DNA of 64,000 bases from Chitinophaga rhizophila. Lineage in GTDB: Bacteria > Bacteroidota > Bacteroidia > Chitinophagales > Chitinophagaceae. This document shows, one piece after another, positions 1 to 8,486 of the stretch. The position numbers were made by a program, and so were the translations under genes. The notes under the pieces are model-generated. The model did no database searches. It was not told where the DNA came from and saw nothing but the letters and a program-made list of their open reading frames with translations. The stretch spans positions 1,674,001 to 1,738,000 of the forward strand of contig NZ_JAICCF010000001.1 in assembly GCF_019492185.1 (NCBI RefSeq), given 5' to 3'. Position 1 is the first letter of the stretch. Each line of letters opens with the position of its first letter.

Positions 1-2
1 AC

Positions 3-428
3 AACCGTCAATACTGGAAACTTCCTTTGGTATATGCGGCACTCGGTATCACCACCGGGACCTTTATCTTTAATATGGATAATTACCGTACCTACCGCGA
101 TGCCTACCGCATCCGCATGGACGGTAACGCCGATACCCGCGACCAGTTCGAGACCAGATATCCTAATCCTAACTCGCTGAAGTCCCTCAGAGACATATAC
201 CGAGAATATGTGGATTACTCTGTACTCGTCTTCGTACTGGCCTACGGCCTCAATATAGTGGATGCAACAGTATTCGCCCACCTGAGAGATTTTAATATGT
301 CAGACGACCTCAGTATGAGAGTAATGCCAACTATTATCAACAATCAGGCACTGGGACTCAGTCTTCGTGTAAGTATCGGCAAGAAAAAAACCTATCGCCA
401 GGGCCTCGCCCTCGGTAGTAAATGGTAA
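3..428 (+). CDS. DUF5683 domain protein, C-terminal part (5' end outside window)
   Basis: The reading frame is open from base 3 with no start needed, so this is the last ~141 residues of a gene that begins before the window. The first residues in frame (NRQYWKLPLVYAALG) precede the TTG at 27, so that codon is not the true start. The pattern of a short hydrophobic stretch (VYAALGITTGTFIF), a charged tyrosine-rich middle and a second hydrophobic segment ending in YGLNIVDATVFAHLRDFNMSDDL matches DUF5683, a Bacteroidota membrane/envelope family of unknown function. It lies 24 bp before dapB in the same direction, probably one transcript. Family call from motif memory; function unknown. Confidence 0.8.
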   Translation, partial: NRQYWKLPLVYAALGITTGTFIFNMDNYRTYRDAYRIRMDGNADTRDQFETRYPNPNSLKSLRDIYREYVDYSVLVFVLAYGLNIVDATVFAHLRDFNMSDDLSMRVMPTIINNQALGLSLRVSIGKKKTYRQGLALGSKW

Positions 429-452
429 CACCTCCCCTACTAATAGAATATC

Positions 453-1169
453 ATGAAAATAGCGCTTATCGGTTACGGAAAAATGGGAAAGGCAATTGAG
501 GCTATCGCCGTTGCCAAAGGACATGAAGTTGTTCACCGCATTGACCAGGATAGCCAGCACCTGCTGGAGAAAGATGCCCTCAGCAAGGCTGATGTAGCTA
601 TCGAGTTTACCGGTCCCGAAACCGCCTATAACAATATCCTGAAATGTTTCGCTGCCAATGTACCTGTTATCTGTGGTAGTACCGGCTGGCTCGAACACCT
701 CCCTACAGTAAAATCCCTGTGCCTGGAACAACACCAGGCCTTCCTATATGCCAGTAACTTCAGCGTAGGCGTGAATATCTTCTTTGAAATCAACAAACGC
801 CTGGCCGAATTAATGGCTACCCAGTCACAATACGGTGTGAAAATGGAAGAAATCCATCACACACAGAAAAAAGACGCTCCAAGCGGTACGGCTATAACCC
901 TAGCTGAACAAGTGATGGAGAAAGTATTGCGTAAAAAAGAATGGGTAAATACTGAGGAAGCAGCCGAAGCGCAACTATCTATCGTATCTAAACGCATCGA
1001 CCCTGCACCAGGTACTCATAGCATTACCTACACCTCCAGCATTGACGATATTACCATCACTCACACTGCACACTCACGTGAAGGATTTGCCTCCGGCGCT
1101 GTAGTTGCCGCTGAATGGATACTCGGTAAAAAAGGCGTATTCAGTATGAAGGACGTATTGAGCCTGTAA
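453..1169 (+). CDS. dapB: 4-hydroxy-tetrahydrodipicolinate reductase
   Basis: Second enzyme of the diaminopimelate branch of lysine and peptidoglycan precursor synthesis, reducing 4-hydroxy-tetrahydrodipicolinate with NAD(P)H in the cytoplasm. The 238-residue product starts with a Rossmann glycine motif (GYGKMGKAIE, residues ~7-16) and has the family's catalytic and substrate-binding signature HHTQKKDAPSGTA near residues 137-149. It is shorter than the ~270-residue E. coli enzyme, as is usual for Bacteroidota DapB. The ATG at 453 is 24 bp after the DUF5683 gene, an arrangement seen elsewhere in the phylum. Confidence 0.95.
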   Translation: MKIALIGYGKMGKAIEAIAVAKGHEVVHRIDQDSQHLLEKDALSKADVAIEFTGPETAYNNILKCFAANVPVICGSTGWLEHLPTVKSLCLEQHQAFLYASNFSVGVNIFFEINKRLAELMATQSQYGVKMEEIHHTQKKDAPSGTAITLAEQVMEKVLRKKEWVNTEEAAEAQLSIVSKRIDPAPGTHSITYTSSIDDITITHTAHSREGFASGAVVAAEWILGKKGVFSMKDVLSL

Positions 1170-1185
1170 GAGCTAAAAAGCTGTT

Positions 1186-1193
1186 ATCTTTGC
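1186..1193 (+). promoter_or_regulatory. Bacteroidota -7 box before the Rrf2 gene
   Basis: TATCTTTG fits the Bacteroidota housekeeping -7 consensus TAnnTTTG exactly and lies 33 bp before the ATG at 1227. A TTG at 1159-1161 could be a -33 element, but the 24-bp spacer is longer than usual. It suggests that the Rrf2 gene has its own promoter, separate from dapB. Confidence 0.55.
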
Positions 1194-1226
1194 AGTATTA
1201 TTCTTAGATCATCTGGGAGAAACGAT

Positions 1227-1655
1227 ATGTTGTCTAAAAAAACACAGTACGCATTTCACGCACTCATACACCTGGCAGAAAACGCAGATAAAGGACCTAT
1301 TCTGATATCTGAAATCGCCCAGGAAAAGAACATTTCTATCAAGTTCCTGGAGAATATCCTGCTGGAATTGAAGAATGCCGGTATTCTTGGCAGTAAAAAA
1401 GGTAAAGGCGGAGGCTATTACCTGCTGAAAACGCCAAAAGAAGTTCCATTGGCGAAAATCATCCGACTGCTGGATGGAGCCATCGCATTACTTCCCTGCG
1501 TAAGCCTCAATTACTATGAGAAATGTGAGAACTGCCGGGATGAGGCTGTCTGCGGATTGAACGACGTGATGGGCAAAGTAAGAGACGCAACACTGAAAAT
1601 CCTTGAGAATAAGACACTTAAGGATATCCTGACACGAAATGTGTCTATATTTTAA
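1227..1655 (+). CDS. Rrf2 family transcriptional regulator
   Basis: A 142-residue winged-helix regulator. The N-terminal MLSKKTQYAFHALIHLA, the recognition region (ISIKFLENILLELKNAGIL) and the glycine-rich wing (GSKKGKGGGYYL) are typical of Rrf2/IscR/CymR proteins. Four cysteines (C91, C100, C103, C109) sit where IscR-type members bind an Fe-S cluster, so redox or Fe-S sensing is possible. The next genes downstream are cysH, cysD and cysN, and Rrf2 members such as CymR control cysteine and sulfur genes, so control of sulfate assimilation is a reasonable inference but is not shown. It has its own promoter-like box and a strong terminator. Confidence 0.9.
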   Translation: MLSKKTQYAFHALIHLAENADKGPILISEIAQEKNISIKFLENILLELKNAGILGSKKGKGGGYYLLKTPKEVPLAKIIRLLDGAIALLPCVSLNYYEKCENCRDEAVCGLNDVMGKVRDATLKILENKTLKDILTRNVSIF

Positions 1656-1662
1656 CAAAAAG

Positions 1663-1689
1663 GCCGGAGTTAACGCTCCGGCTTTTTTA
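1663..1689 (+). terminator. Rho-independent terminator after the Rrf2 gene
   Basis: A 7-bp GC-rich stem (GCCGGAG 1663-1669 with CTCCGGC 1676-1682), a 6-nt loop and a following run of T. It starts 8 bp after the Rrf2 stop codon. Confidence 0.85.
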
Positions 1690-1931
1690 TGTCCACTACT
1701 CCCCTTCGCCGGGCAGCTTAATATTAATTGCCTGTTGCATCGCCTCCCCTCCTTCTGGCAAACCACCTTCTCTTCCCTGATCACCCTCCTCGTTTCCGAC
1801 TTCCGATATGCTGTTCCATAATGGTGCCGGCCTCACCAATTGTCTTATACATCCGGCTTCCGGCTTACAATCACGCTGCCTTAAGCGTCTGCTTAATCAG
1901 GGTCTACCTTTCATATTAACTATACACCAAA

Positions 1932-1990
1932 AGGTCACTAGAAGGTCACTTCAATATCCCGGGGATATTGAGGTGACCTTCTAGTGACCT
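1932..1990. repeat. 59-bp near-perfect palindrome (29-bp arms)
   Basis: Left arm 1932-1960 and right arm 1962-1990 are reverse complements at 28 of 29 positions. The one difference (T1950 opposite G1972) would still pair as G-U in RNA. Only G1961 separates the arms. Each arm itself holds two direct copies of AGGTCACT (left: 1932-1939 and 1943-1950), so the motif occurs four times, one copy being altered at a single base. There is no T-run on either side, so it is not an ordinary terminator. It could be a cruciform, a multi-site operator for a dimeric regulator, or a small repetitive element. Confidence 0.9.
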
Positions 1991-2337
1991 CCTGACTGCC
2001 CGATGATATGATACATTATACCTGATTCGACCCTGCAAATTGGAAGCAACGACCATTGAACAAGCAATTCCGGTAGACGGTGGTCAGATTTCGTTCCCAT
2101 CGTTCAGCCAAATACATTTCAACATTACGATACTGTTAGTCCGACGCGTTTAACCTATAAAAACAGTCCCTAAAAGCAGACTCCGCTACCTGAAGAAAGC
2201 TGTATTATTCCTCATAATCCTATTCAGCGCCGGCTACCTGCATGATCAAGCAAAACATACAACATGCTGATTGTCAATAACATATATTACCACCTTCTCA
2301 CCATCAAAAAAAGCCTATCTTTTTTATAGAGTTTATG

Positions 2338-2345
2338 TATTTTTG
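2338..2345 (+). promoter_or_regulatory. Bacteroidota -7 box before cysH
   Basis: TATTTTTG matches TAnnTTTG and lies 57 bp before the ATG at 2403. The upstream region is T-rich, with no clear TTG at -33. It is the likely promoter of the cysH-cysD-cysN run. Confidence 0.5.
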
Positions 2346-2402
2346 TAGACAGCAGAAGTTGTCAATTATAAAAGGAAGTATCACTGGCATTCACAGGCAA
2401 CT

Positions 2403-3119
2403 ATGAATGGATGCCGGATTTTTGAGATAGATCACATGGATAATATCAGTACAGCACTGGAAGGGCTAGATCCAATTGCTGCCATGCAGTATCTGGCAGC
2501 ACAATTTCCCGGGGCGGTGGCTTTTTCCACCTCATTTGGACAGGAAGATCAGGTGATTGCCGACATGATTTGGCGCGCCAACCTACCCATCAGGGTATTC
2601 ACACTCGATACCGGTCGTTTGTTTCAGGAAACCTATGACCTGATGGATCTTACCCGGGCCCGCTACAAAAAACAGTTTGAAGTTTATTTCCCGGAAACAG
2701 CATCAGTTGAAAAACTATTGCTGGACAAAGGTCCTAATAGTTTTTACGACTCTGTGGAAAACCGTAAAGAGTGTTGTAATATCCGCAAGGTAGTACCGCT
2801 CAACCGGGCCTTACAAGGTGTAAAAGTATGGATTACAGGGCTGCGCGCTGAGCAATCGGAAAACCGGCAGTCACTCCACGCACTGGAATGGGATGAGAAC
2901 AGGCAGCTGTATAAATTCAATCCGCTGATCGACTGGAGCTACCAGCAGATGATAGACTATCTGAAAGAAAAGAACGTTCCTTACAATAAATTGCATGATA
3001 CAGGTTTCATCTCTATCGGATGTGCCCCCTGTACACGCGCCATCGAACCCGGCGAACATCCTCGTGCCGGCAGATGGTGGTGGGAGCTATCGAAAAAAGA
3101 ATGCGGATTGCATGGCTGA
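2403..3119 (+). CDS. cysH: Assimilatory APS/PAPS reductase, [4Fe-4S] type
   Basis: Reduces adenylyl-sulfate (or PAPS) to sulfite with thioredoxin as donor. The 238-residue protein has the nucleotide-binding SxSFGxED pattern (residues ~42-49), TGLRAEQSENR (~145-155), two cysteine pairs (C124-C125 and C207-x-x-C210) and the catalytic ECGLH motif with C234. The double CC/CxxC set is the mark of the iron-sulfur, APS-using enzymes, whereas E. coli-type PAPS reductases lack it. An alternative ATG at 2436 would remove 11 residues with no loss of domain. cysD and cysN follow on the same strand and supply APS. Confidence 0.93.
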   Translation: MNGCRIFEIDHMDNISTALEGLDPIAAMQYLAAQFPGAVAFSTSFGQEDQVIADMIWRANLPIRVFTLDTGRLFQETYDLMDLTRARYKKQFEVYFPETASVEKLLLDKGPNSFYDSVENRKECCNIRKVVPLNRALQGVKVWITGLRAEQSENRQSLHALEWDENRQLYKFNPLIDWSYQQMIDYLKEKNVPYNKLHDTGFISIGCAPCTRAIEPGEHPRAGRWWWELSKKECGLHG

Positions 3120-3193
3120 TTTCACTTTCCCTTTTTTAATTTGTAACTGATTTGATTCATATGGTCCCCGAGGGACATTTAAATATAAAGACT

Positions 3194-4102
3194 ATGACCA
3201 ATAAAATACAGTGGGAGTTTCCGCAGGCATTGGAAGACGAGGCCATCTATATTTTACGTGAAACAGCTGCACAATTTGAACGTCCTGCTATCCTGTTTTC
3301 AGGTGGTAAAGATTCAATCACGATTGTGCGACTGGCGCAGAAGGCATTTTACCCTGGTAAAGTTCCTTTTCCTTTACTGCATGTAGATACTGGTCACAAT
3401 TTCCCTGAAACTATCCAGTTCCGCGACTGGTTAGTGGAGTCACTGGGTCTGGATCTTAGAGTAAGATATGTGCAGGATAGCATTGATCAGGGTAAAGCGC
3501 AGGAAGAAACCGGCAAATATGCCAGCAGAAATGCACTGCAGACAGTTACCCTGCTGGATGCAATTGAAGAACTGAAATTTGATGCCTGCATCGGCGGTGC
3601 ACGTCGAGATGAAGAGAAGGCCCGCGCAAAAGAAAGGATCTTCTCTGTAAGAGATGAATTTGGTCAGTGGAACGCTAAAATGCAACGTCCGGAGCTGTTT
3701 GATATGCTCAATGGTAAAATACAGTTGGGTGAGAATGTACGTGTGTTCCCGATTTCCAACTGGACGGAGCTGGATGTATGGAACTATATCCGCAGAGAGA
3801 ATCTGCAGATACCATCTATCTACTTCTCCCACGAAAGAGAGATCATTGAAAGAGATGGCATGTACTGGCCATACTCTCCATTCCTCAATACGACAGAAGA
3901 AGAAACACCATTCCGCCAGAAAGTACGCTTCCGTACTGTGGGCGATATGACATGTACTGCTGCTGTGATCTCTGAGGCTGATAAACTGGAAGATATCATC
4001 TCTGAAATACTGGAAGCCAAGATATCTGAAAGAGGAGCCCGTATTGACGACAAGCGCTCTGAAGCCGCTATGGAGAAAAGGAAACAGGCCGGTTACTTCT
4101 AA
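3194..4102 (+). CDS. cysD: Sulfate adenylyltransferase subunit 2 (CysD)
   Basis: Small catalytic subunit of ATP sulfurylase, which makes APS from sulfate and ATP in complex with the CysN GTPase. The PP-loop SGGKDS is at residues 36-41. From the ATG at 3194 the product has 302 residues, the same as E. coli CysD, and the conserved N-terminal block (LEDEAIYILRE) follows directly. In-frame upstream starts exist at 3161 (ATG) and 3152 (TTG), but they add residues not typical of the family. It is 74 bp after cysH and 111 bp before the chosen cysN start. Confidence 0.93.
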   Translation: MTNKIQWEFPQALEDEAIYILRETAAQFERPAILFSGGKDSITIVRLAQKAFYPGKVPFPLLHVDTGHNFPETIQFRDWLVESLGLDLRVRYVQDSIDQGKAQEETGKYASRNALQTVTLLDAIEELKFDACIGGARRDEEKARAKERIFSVRDEFGQWNAKMQRPELFDMLNGKIQLGENVRVFPISNWTELDVWNYIRRENLQIPSIYFSHEREIIERDGMYWPYSPFLNTTEEETPFRQKVRFRTVGDMTCTAAVISEADKLEDIISEILEAKISERGARIDDKRSEAAMEKRKQAGYF

Positions 4103-4213
4103 GCAGTACGCCTGTACGGCTACATTCATTCCCCTTAGCAGGGATACGCATTATTCAACTAGTATAAAATTATGACGGGAGAGGCCCCTCTGCTGTCACT
4201 TAAAAAATATAAC

Positions 4214-5461
4214 ATGGAGGTTTTACGTATAACCACTTCCGGCAGTGTAGATGATGGTAAAAGCACTCTCATAGGTAGATTGCTTTATGATACACATTCT
4301 ATCCCACAGGATAAAATGGAAGCTTTACATGCTGCCAGCAAACGCAAAGGACTTGATTTTACTGACCTGTCGCTGCTGACAGACGGCCTCGTGGCTGAAC
4401 GTGAACAGGGTATTACCATTGACGTAGCACATATCTACTTTTCCACTCCTTCCCGCAAATACATTATTGCCGATACTCCGGGTCACATTGAGTACACGCG
4501 TAACATGGTTACTGGTGCTTCCAATGCACAGGTATCTCTGATATTGATCGATGCCCGTAAAGGTATTGTGGAACAAACATACCGTCACTTTTTCATTGCC
4601 TCTCTGCTGCGTATTCCATACCTGGTAGTGTGTGTGAATAAGATGGACCTTGTTGAATACAGCGAAGCGCGTTTTAATCAGATTGTGGAAGATTTCCAGG
4701 AACTGATTGCCAACGCTACATTTAAAGCGCCTTCTATTAAATTCATCCCGATCTCTTCCCTGTATGGAGAGAACCTGGCCACCCGCTCAGAAAAGATCAA
4801 TTGGTATTCCGGTGAGTCGCTGCTGGAATATCTTGAACAGATTACCTTTGATCATGCTGACAGCAGCCACCCTGCACGCTTTAAGGTGCAGTCAGTGATC
4901 CGTCCGAAGACAGATGCCTACCATGATTTCCGTGGTTTTGCCGGTAAAGTTGTAAGCGGTCACTTTAATGTGGGCGACGAGATTATCTCCCTGCCATCAC
5001 AGCAGAAAAGCCGCATTAAAACGATAGAACAGTTTGAAACACAGTTGACTACAGCGGAAGCCCGTCAGAGTGTTGTCATCACACTGGAAGATGAAATTGA
5101 TACCAGCCGTGGCAGCATGCTCTCGAAACCTGAGAATGCACCTGCCCTGCTGAAAGAAATAGCTGCACAGGTATGCTGGATGGATCAGACAAAACTGGTA
5201 CCTGGTAAGACTTACCTGTTACAGCATGGCGTAAACCGGGTGAAAGCGAAAGTGCAGCAGATACAGCATGTGATTGATGTGACTTCCAATAAGATAGTGG
5301 AAGACAAAAAGGAACTAGGGCTGAATGATATCGGTAAGATATCACTGAAGACCGCCTCACCGATATTTGCTGACAGCTATGACGCGAATCCTGCCAATGG
5401 AGCGTTCATCCTGATTGATGAGATGAGCAATTCAACGGTGGCAGTGGGATTTGTAGACTAA
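4214..5461 (+). CDS. cysN: Sulfate adenylyltransferase subunit 1 (CysN, GTPase)
   Basis: Regulatory GTPase subunit of ATP sulfurylase; GTP hydrolysis drives APS formation by CysD. The P-loop GSVDDGKS is at residues 10-17, the switch II motif DTPGH at 87-91 and the guanine-specificity NKMD at 142-145, followed by EF-Tu-like beta-barrel domains. The product has 415 residues, so no APS kinase (CysC) domain is fused, in line with an APS-using CysH. I chose ATG 4214 (MEVLRITTSG) because most homologues begin there; an in-frame ATG at 4172 would add 14 residues. No sulfite reductase gene lies nearby. Confidence 0.93.
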   Translation: MEVLRITTSGSVDDGKSTLIGRLLYDTHSIPQDKMEALHAASKRKGLDFTDLSLLTDGLVAEREQGITIDVAHIYFSTPSRKYIIADTPGHIEYTRNMVTGASNAQVSLILIDARKGIVEQTYRHFFIASLLRIPYLVVCVNKMDLVEYSEARFNQIVEDFQELIANATFKAPSIKFIPISSLYGENLATRSEKINWYSGESLLEYLEQITFDHADSSHPARFKVQSVIRPKTDAYHDFRGFAGKVVSGHFNVGDEIISLPSQQKSRIKTIEQFETQLTTAEARQSVVITLEDEIDTSRGSMLSKPENAPALLKEIAAQVCWMDQTKLVPGKTYLLQHGVNRVKAKVQQIQHVIDVTSNKIVEDKKELGLNDIGKISLKTASPIFADSYDANPANGAFILIDEMSNSTVAVGFVD

Positions 5462-5483
5462 CAACTGAACTTACTAATATGTC

Positions 5484-5517
5484 AAAGGGCTGACCAATTA
5501 AATGGTCAGCCCTTTTT
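5484..5517. terminator. Terminator between cysN and the convergent S41 protease gene
   Basis: Stem AAAGGGCTGACCA (5484-5496) pairs with TGGTCAGCCCTTT (5503-5515) around a 6-nt loop, with a T-run on the right and an A-run on the left. It can serve both converging genes. Confidence 0.85.
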
Positions 5518-5536
5518 ATTTGTTGGCGGAAGGGAG

Positions 5537-6556
5537 TTACCGGGGTCTGTAGCGGGGCTTGCCGATACGCGCATGGATGCAGGCATCTATTTCTGCCGGA
5601 GTGGTGGCAATACAGTCAGGCTGTATGCCCTTCTGCTCCCAGCTATCCGTAGTCCCTGGCCATACCGGGGCCATTTGAGAGATAGATATCAGCAGTTCAT
5701 CATTGACCGGGAACCATACATTCATATTTGCTCCGCCGGCAGAGCGCTCTCCTATCACTAAGGCCCTACCTGTTTTTTGTAAAACAAAGGTGAATGCTTC
5801 TGCTGCGGATGCCGTGCGGCCATTGACCAGAATGAATACCGGTTGCTTATAGGGAGCCTCTTTTAACCAGGATACTGTGCTATCGGCAGACTGTATACCT
5901 GTTCTGCCTGTGAATACCAGCAAGGGCATTGCAGGCGGCAGAAAGTAGCTTTCAAATACCGCTCCGGTATCACTACCACCGCCTCCGTTATTCCGCAGGT
6001 CGATTACCAATGCCCGCGTGTTGGCCACAAAACGCATGGCCGCATACAAGGTCGGGAGGCTTTTACGGGAAATATTGATGGCAGACAGCTGGAGATGTCC
6101 CACATTATCGGGCGTTACACGTACACTTTCGAAGCCATAATTGCGGGCGGCCGCCTCCGGACCGTAAAAGAAAAGGTCTTCACTGGCAGAGAGTTTCCTG
6201 GCAGCGGTGCCGGTTGTATCCGCAGGAATAGCCTTAGCCGCCAGTAATTGTTTGCTGGTAGCGGGGTCATTTTTGACGTACAGGTGGCCGTCATGACTTA
6301 TTTCCTGCAGATAGCTGGTGGTGAGTTGTTCCAGGTCTTTCCAGCTTTTTGCAGTAGCAAACTGGCCTGCTTTATGGGCAGCCAGCAACCGAAGGGCCAG
6401 GGTATCGCCCTTTTCCTTATGCACGTAATGATCCCGCAGTAGTGCGGCCATCTTCTTTATGGCAGTATTAGCTGTAGTAGAAGAAAATGACTGCGCGCCT
6501 GCTGTGAGGCAACAGAGGTGGCAGATAAGTATTAACGCTATGATCCGTAGATGCAT
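5537..6556 (-). CDS. Exported S41 family (C-terminal processing type) peptidase
   Basis: A 339-residue serine peptidase of the CtpA/tricorn-like S41 clan. Residues 1-21 form a signal peptide (hydrophobic core LIALILICHLCC-like, ending AGA-Q). The catalytic core shows DLRNNGGG (186-193), the nucleophile serine S250 in TASAAEAF and a glutamate in IGERSAGG near 270. There is no PDZ domain, which resembles the IRBP-like S41 proteins. The protein is probably periplasmic or outer-membrane associated. Substrate unknown. It stands alone between the convergent cysN and the co-directional AraC gene. Confidence 0.85.
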   Translation of the reverse strand: MHLRIIALILICHLCCLTAGAQSFSSTTANTAIKKMAALLRDHYVHKEKGDTLALRLLAAHKAGQFATAKSWKDLEQLTTSYLQEISHDGHLYVKNDPATSKQLLAAKAIPADTTGTAARKLSASEDLFFYGPEAAARNYGFESVRVTPDNVGHLQLSAINISRKSLPTLYAAMRFVANTRALVIDLRNNGGGGSDTGAVFESYFLPPAMPLLVFTGRTGIQSADSTVSWLKEAPYKQPVFILVNGRTASAAEAFTFVLQKTGRALVIGERSAGGANMNVWFPVNDELLISISQMAPVWPGTTDSWEQKGIQPDCIATTPAEIDACIHARIGKPRYRPR

Positions 6557-6633
6557 ATCCTTGTTTTTAGGGCAAAGGTCTGTGAAGCGGCGCGCTAAAA
6601 ATAGGATGGATTTAGCGGGAGATAAAAAGATGA

Positions 6634-7494
6634 TTACAGCTTGCGGAAGGCACCTGGCAGGAAGCCGGTCTGCGTTTTAAAAGCCCGGATGAAGTGACTC
6701 TGGTCGAAGAAGCCGCAGCGATAGGCAATGTCTGTCAGAGAGATATCAGGTTGCCTGACGAGGAAGAGCGCTTTTTGTATTCTGATACGGCGCATATATT
6801 CTCCCAGGGAACAGTCAAAATAAGCAGCAAAGTGCCGGGATACTGTGACAGGGTGCAGGCCGCTGACACTACTCAGTTCCTGCAGGGATACAGATTCATT
6901 CCAGCGGTCATGCAATAGTTCAATGATCTTTTCGGTATTGCCGCCGAACAGGTATTTCTCTTCTTTTGGCTTGCCGGTGGCAGCTTGCAGCAGGGATAGC
7001 AGCTGCAGATGTACAGAAGTAGCAGTATGTATATCTCCGGCTTTGCAGTCATGGTATATCCTGATGGCGGTGAGCCATGCATTGGTTTGCGTGAGGCGGT
7101 TGCGTTGGGATATAGCGGTTATGCCGGAAGTGAGTTCCTGAAGAGTATGGAGGGGCTTAAAAGCAATATGAGACCTGTTGAAGCAGGCCTCATATTGTTG
7201 TAAAAAACGATCTTCTATCTCAAGATTGATATTGTGTGAAGGATGCTGTGTATGGCAGTTCCGGTGCCATTCACCGCTATGATACAAGACGATATTACCG
7301 GGTAAGATAATCTTGTCTGTATGGTGGCGGTATTCGCGGTTACCGCCATTCAGTATGAAGGAGAGGTGATTATTCTGATGATAATGCCATCCTTCAAACA
7401 CCTTTTCCCGGTATACAGTTTTACTGATAATCAGACCGTCTGCATAGAAAGTCTGACTGTTTTTACCCAGATATTCCCCATTTTCCAGCTTCAT
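6634..7494 (-). CDS. AraC family transcriptional regulator
   Basis: A 286-residue regulator with an N-terminal cupin-like sensor (HYHQNNHLSFILNGG, ~37-51) and a C-terminal pair of helix-turn-helix motifs (~190-286), including ISLTDIAYRCGFFDQSHFIRAFK, the family signature. Ligand and targets are unknown. The nearby S41 peptidase gene is 77 bp downstream on the same strand and may be co-transcribed. A -7 box lies at 7523-7530. Confidence 0.9.
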   Translation of the reverse strand: MKLENGEYLGKNSQTFYADGLIISKTVYREKVFEGWHYHQNNHLSFILNGGNREYRHHTDKIILPGNIVLYHSGEWHRNCHTQHPSHNINLEIEDRFLQQYEACFNRSHIAFKPLHTLQELTSGITAISQRNRLTQTNAWLTAIRIYHDCKAGDIHTATSVHLQLLSLLQAATGKPKEEKYLFGGNTEKIIELLHDRWNESVSLQELSSVSGLHPVTVSRHFAAYFDCSLGEYMRRIRIQKALFLVRQPDISLTDIAYRCGFFDQSHFIRAFKTQTGFLPGAFRKL

Positions 7495-7522
7495 ACGCGA
7501 AAGTTGAAGGTTTGCGCTAAGC

Positions 7523-7530
7523 CAAATGTA
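7523..7530 (-). promoter_or_regulatory. Bacteroidota -7 box before the AraC gene
   Basis: On the minus strand this reads TACATTTG, an exact TAnnTTTG match, 28 bp before the start codon at 7494. It lies in the short gap after the threonine dehydrogenase stop codon, giving the AraC gene its own promoter. Confidence 0.5.
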
Positions 7531-7541
7531 GGAAGAAGCGC

Positions 7542-8486
7542 TTACTTTTTCAGGTTTTTGAGCATATCTGTAGTCATCTTTTCGAGGCAGTATTCTGGTT
7601 TCCAGCCCCAGTCCTGGCGGGCCAGGGTATCATCCATGCTCTTTGGCCAGCTGTCAGCGATCTGCTGACGGTAATCTGGTTCGTAGCTGATGGTAAATTC
7701 AGGAATATGTTTTTTGATTTCCGCAGCGATTTCTTTTGGAGAGAAGCTCATACCACCCAGGTTGTAGGAAGATCGTACTTTGATTTTATCCTTATCAGCT
7801 TCCATTAGTTCGATGGTAGCGCGGATAGCGTCAGGCATGTACATCATTGGCAGGTAAGTGCTTTCAGAGAGGAAGCAGGTATATTTCTTTTCTTCCAGTG
7901 CTTCATGGTATATTTCTACAGCATAGTCGGTAGTACCGCCGCCGGGAGCAGATTTATAACTGATCAGGCCTGGATAGCGGAGGCTGCGAACGTCAACACC
8001 ATAACGGTGGTTATAGTATTCGCACCAGCGTTCACCTGCAAATTTGCTGATACCGTAAATGGTAGTTGGTTCAATAACAGTGTGCTGAGGCGTTTCATCT
8101 TTCGGTGAGTTAGGACCGAATACAGCGATGGAGCTTGGCCAATATACTTTATCAATATTTTCTTCTTTTGCAATGTCCAGTACATTCAGCAGACTGGCCA
8201 TATTGATGTGCCAGGCGAGCAGCGGGTTCTTTTCACCGGTAGCAGAAAGGATAGCGGCGAGCAGGTATATCTGGGTAATATTGTGACGTATAACCAGTAC
8301 GTGCAGCATTTCCTTGTTCATAACATCAAGGGATACGTAAGGGCCGGTACCTTTAAGCAGGTCGTGCTCTTCGCGGAGATCTGAAGCGATGACGTTTGCA
8401 TCTCCGTACATCTTCCTTAATGCGAGTGTAAGTTCAACACCAATCTGCCCGCAGGCTCCGATTACCAGTATTTTATCTTTCTTCAT
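7542..8486 (-). CDS. L-threonine 3-dehydrogenase, SDR/epimerase type
   Basis: A 314-residue extended short-chain dehydrogenase that oxidises L-threonine to 2-amino-3-ketobutyrate with NAD+. Visible are the Rossmann motif GACGQIG (10-16), the active-site YxxxK pair Y144/K148 in YGISK, and the whole-length pattern (LLAAILSATGEKNP, YPGLISYKSAPGGGTTDYAVEIY) typical of the epimerase-like threonine dehydrogenases common in Bacteroidota. The partner glycine C-acetyltransferase (kbl) is not in the window. A generic NAD-dependent epimerase is the less likely alternative. Confidence 0.88.
   Translation of the reverse strand: MKKDKILVIGACGQIGVELTLALRKMYGDANVIASDLREEHDLLKGTGPYVSLDVMNKEMLHVLVIRHNITQIYLLAAILSATGEKNPLLAWHINMASLLNVLDIAKEENIDKVYWPSSIAVFGPNSPKDETPQHTVIEPTTIYGISKFAGERWCEYYNHRYGVDVRSLRYPGLISYKSAPGGGTTDYAVEIYHEALEEKKYTCFLSESTYLPMMYMPDAIRATIELMEADKDKIKVRSSYNLGGMSFSPKEIAAEIKKHIPEFTISYEPDYRQQIADSWPKSMDDTLARQDWGWKPEYCLEKMTTDMLKNLKK

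Larger units (their letters stand above)
1690..2402. other. 713-bp intergenic region without a convincing gene
   Basis: Only short, overlapping open frames of unlike composition occur here, with no family resemblance. The region holds the large palindrome at 1932-1990 and, close to cysH, a promoter-like box at 2338-2345. It is unusually long for this otherwise tightly packed window. Confidence 0.7.

Noticed and set aside
1639..1919. Small plus-strand open frames after the Rrf2 gene
   Set aside because: They run across the Rrf2 terminator hairpin, overlap each other and lack any motif.
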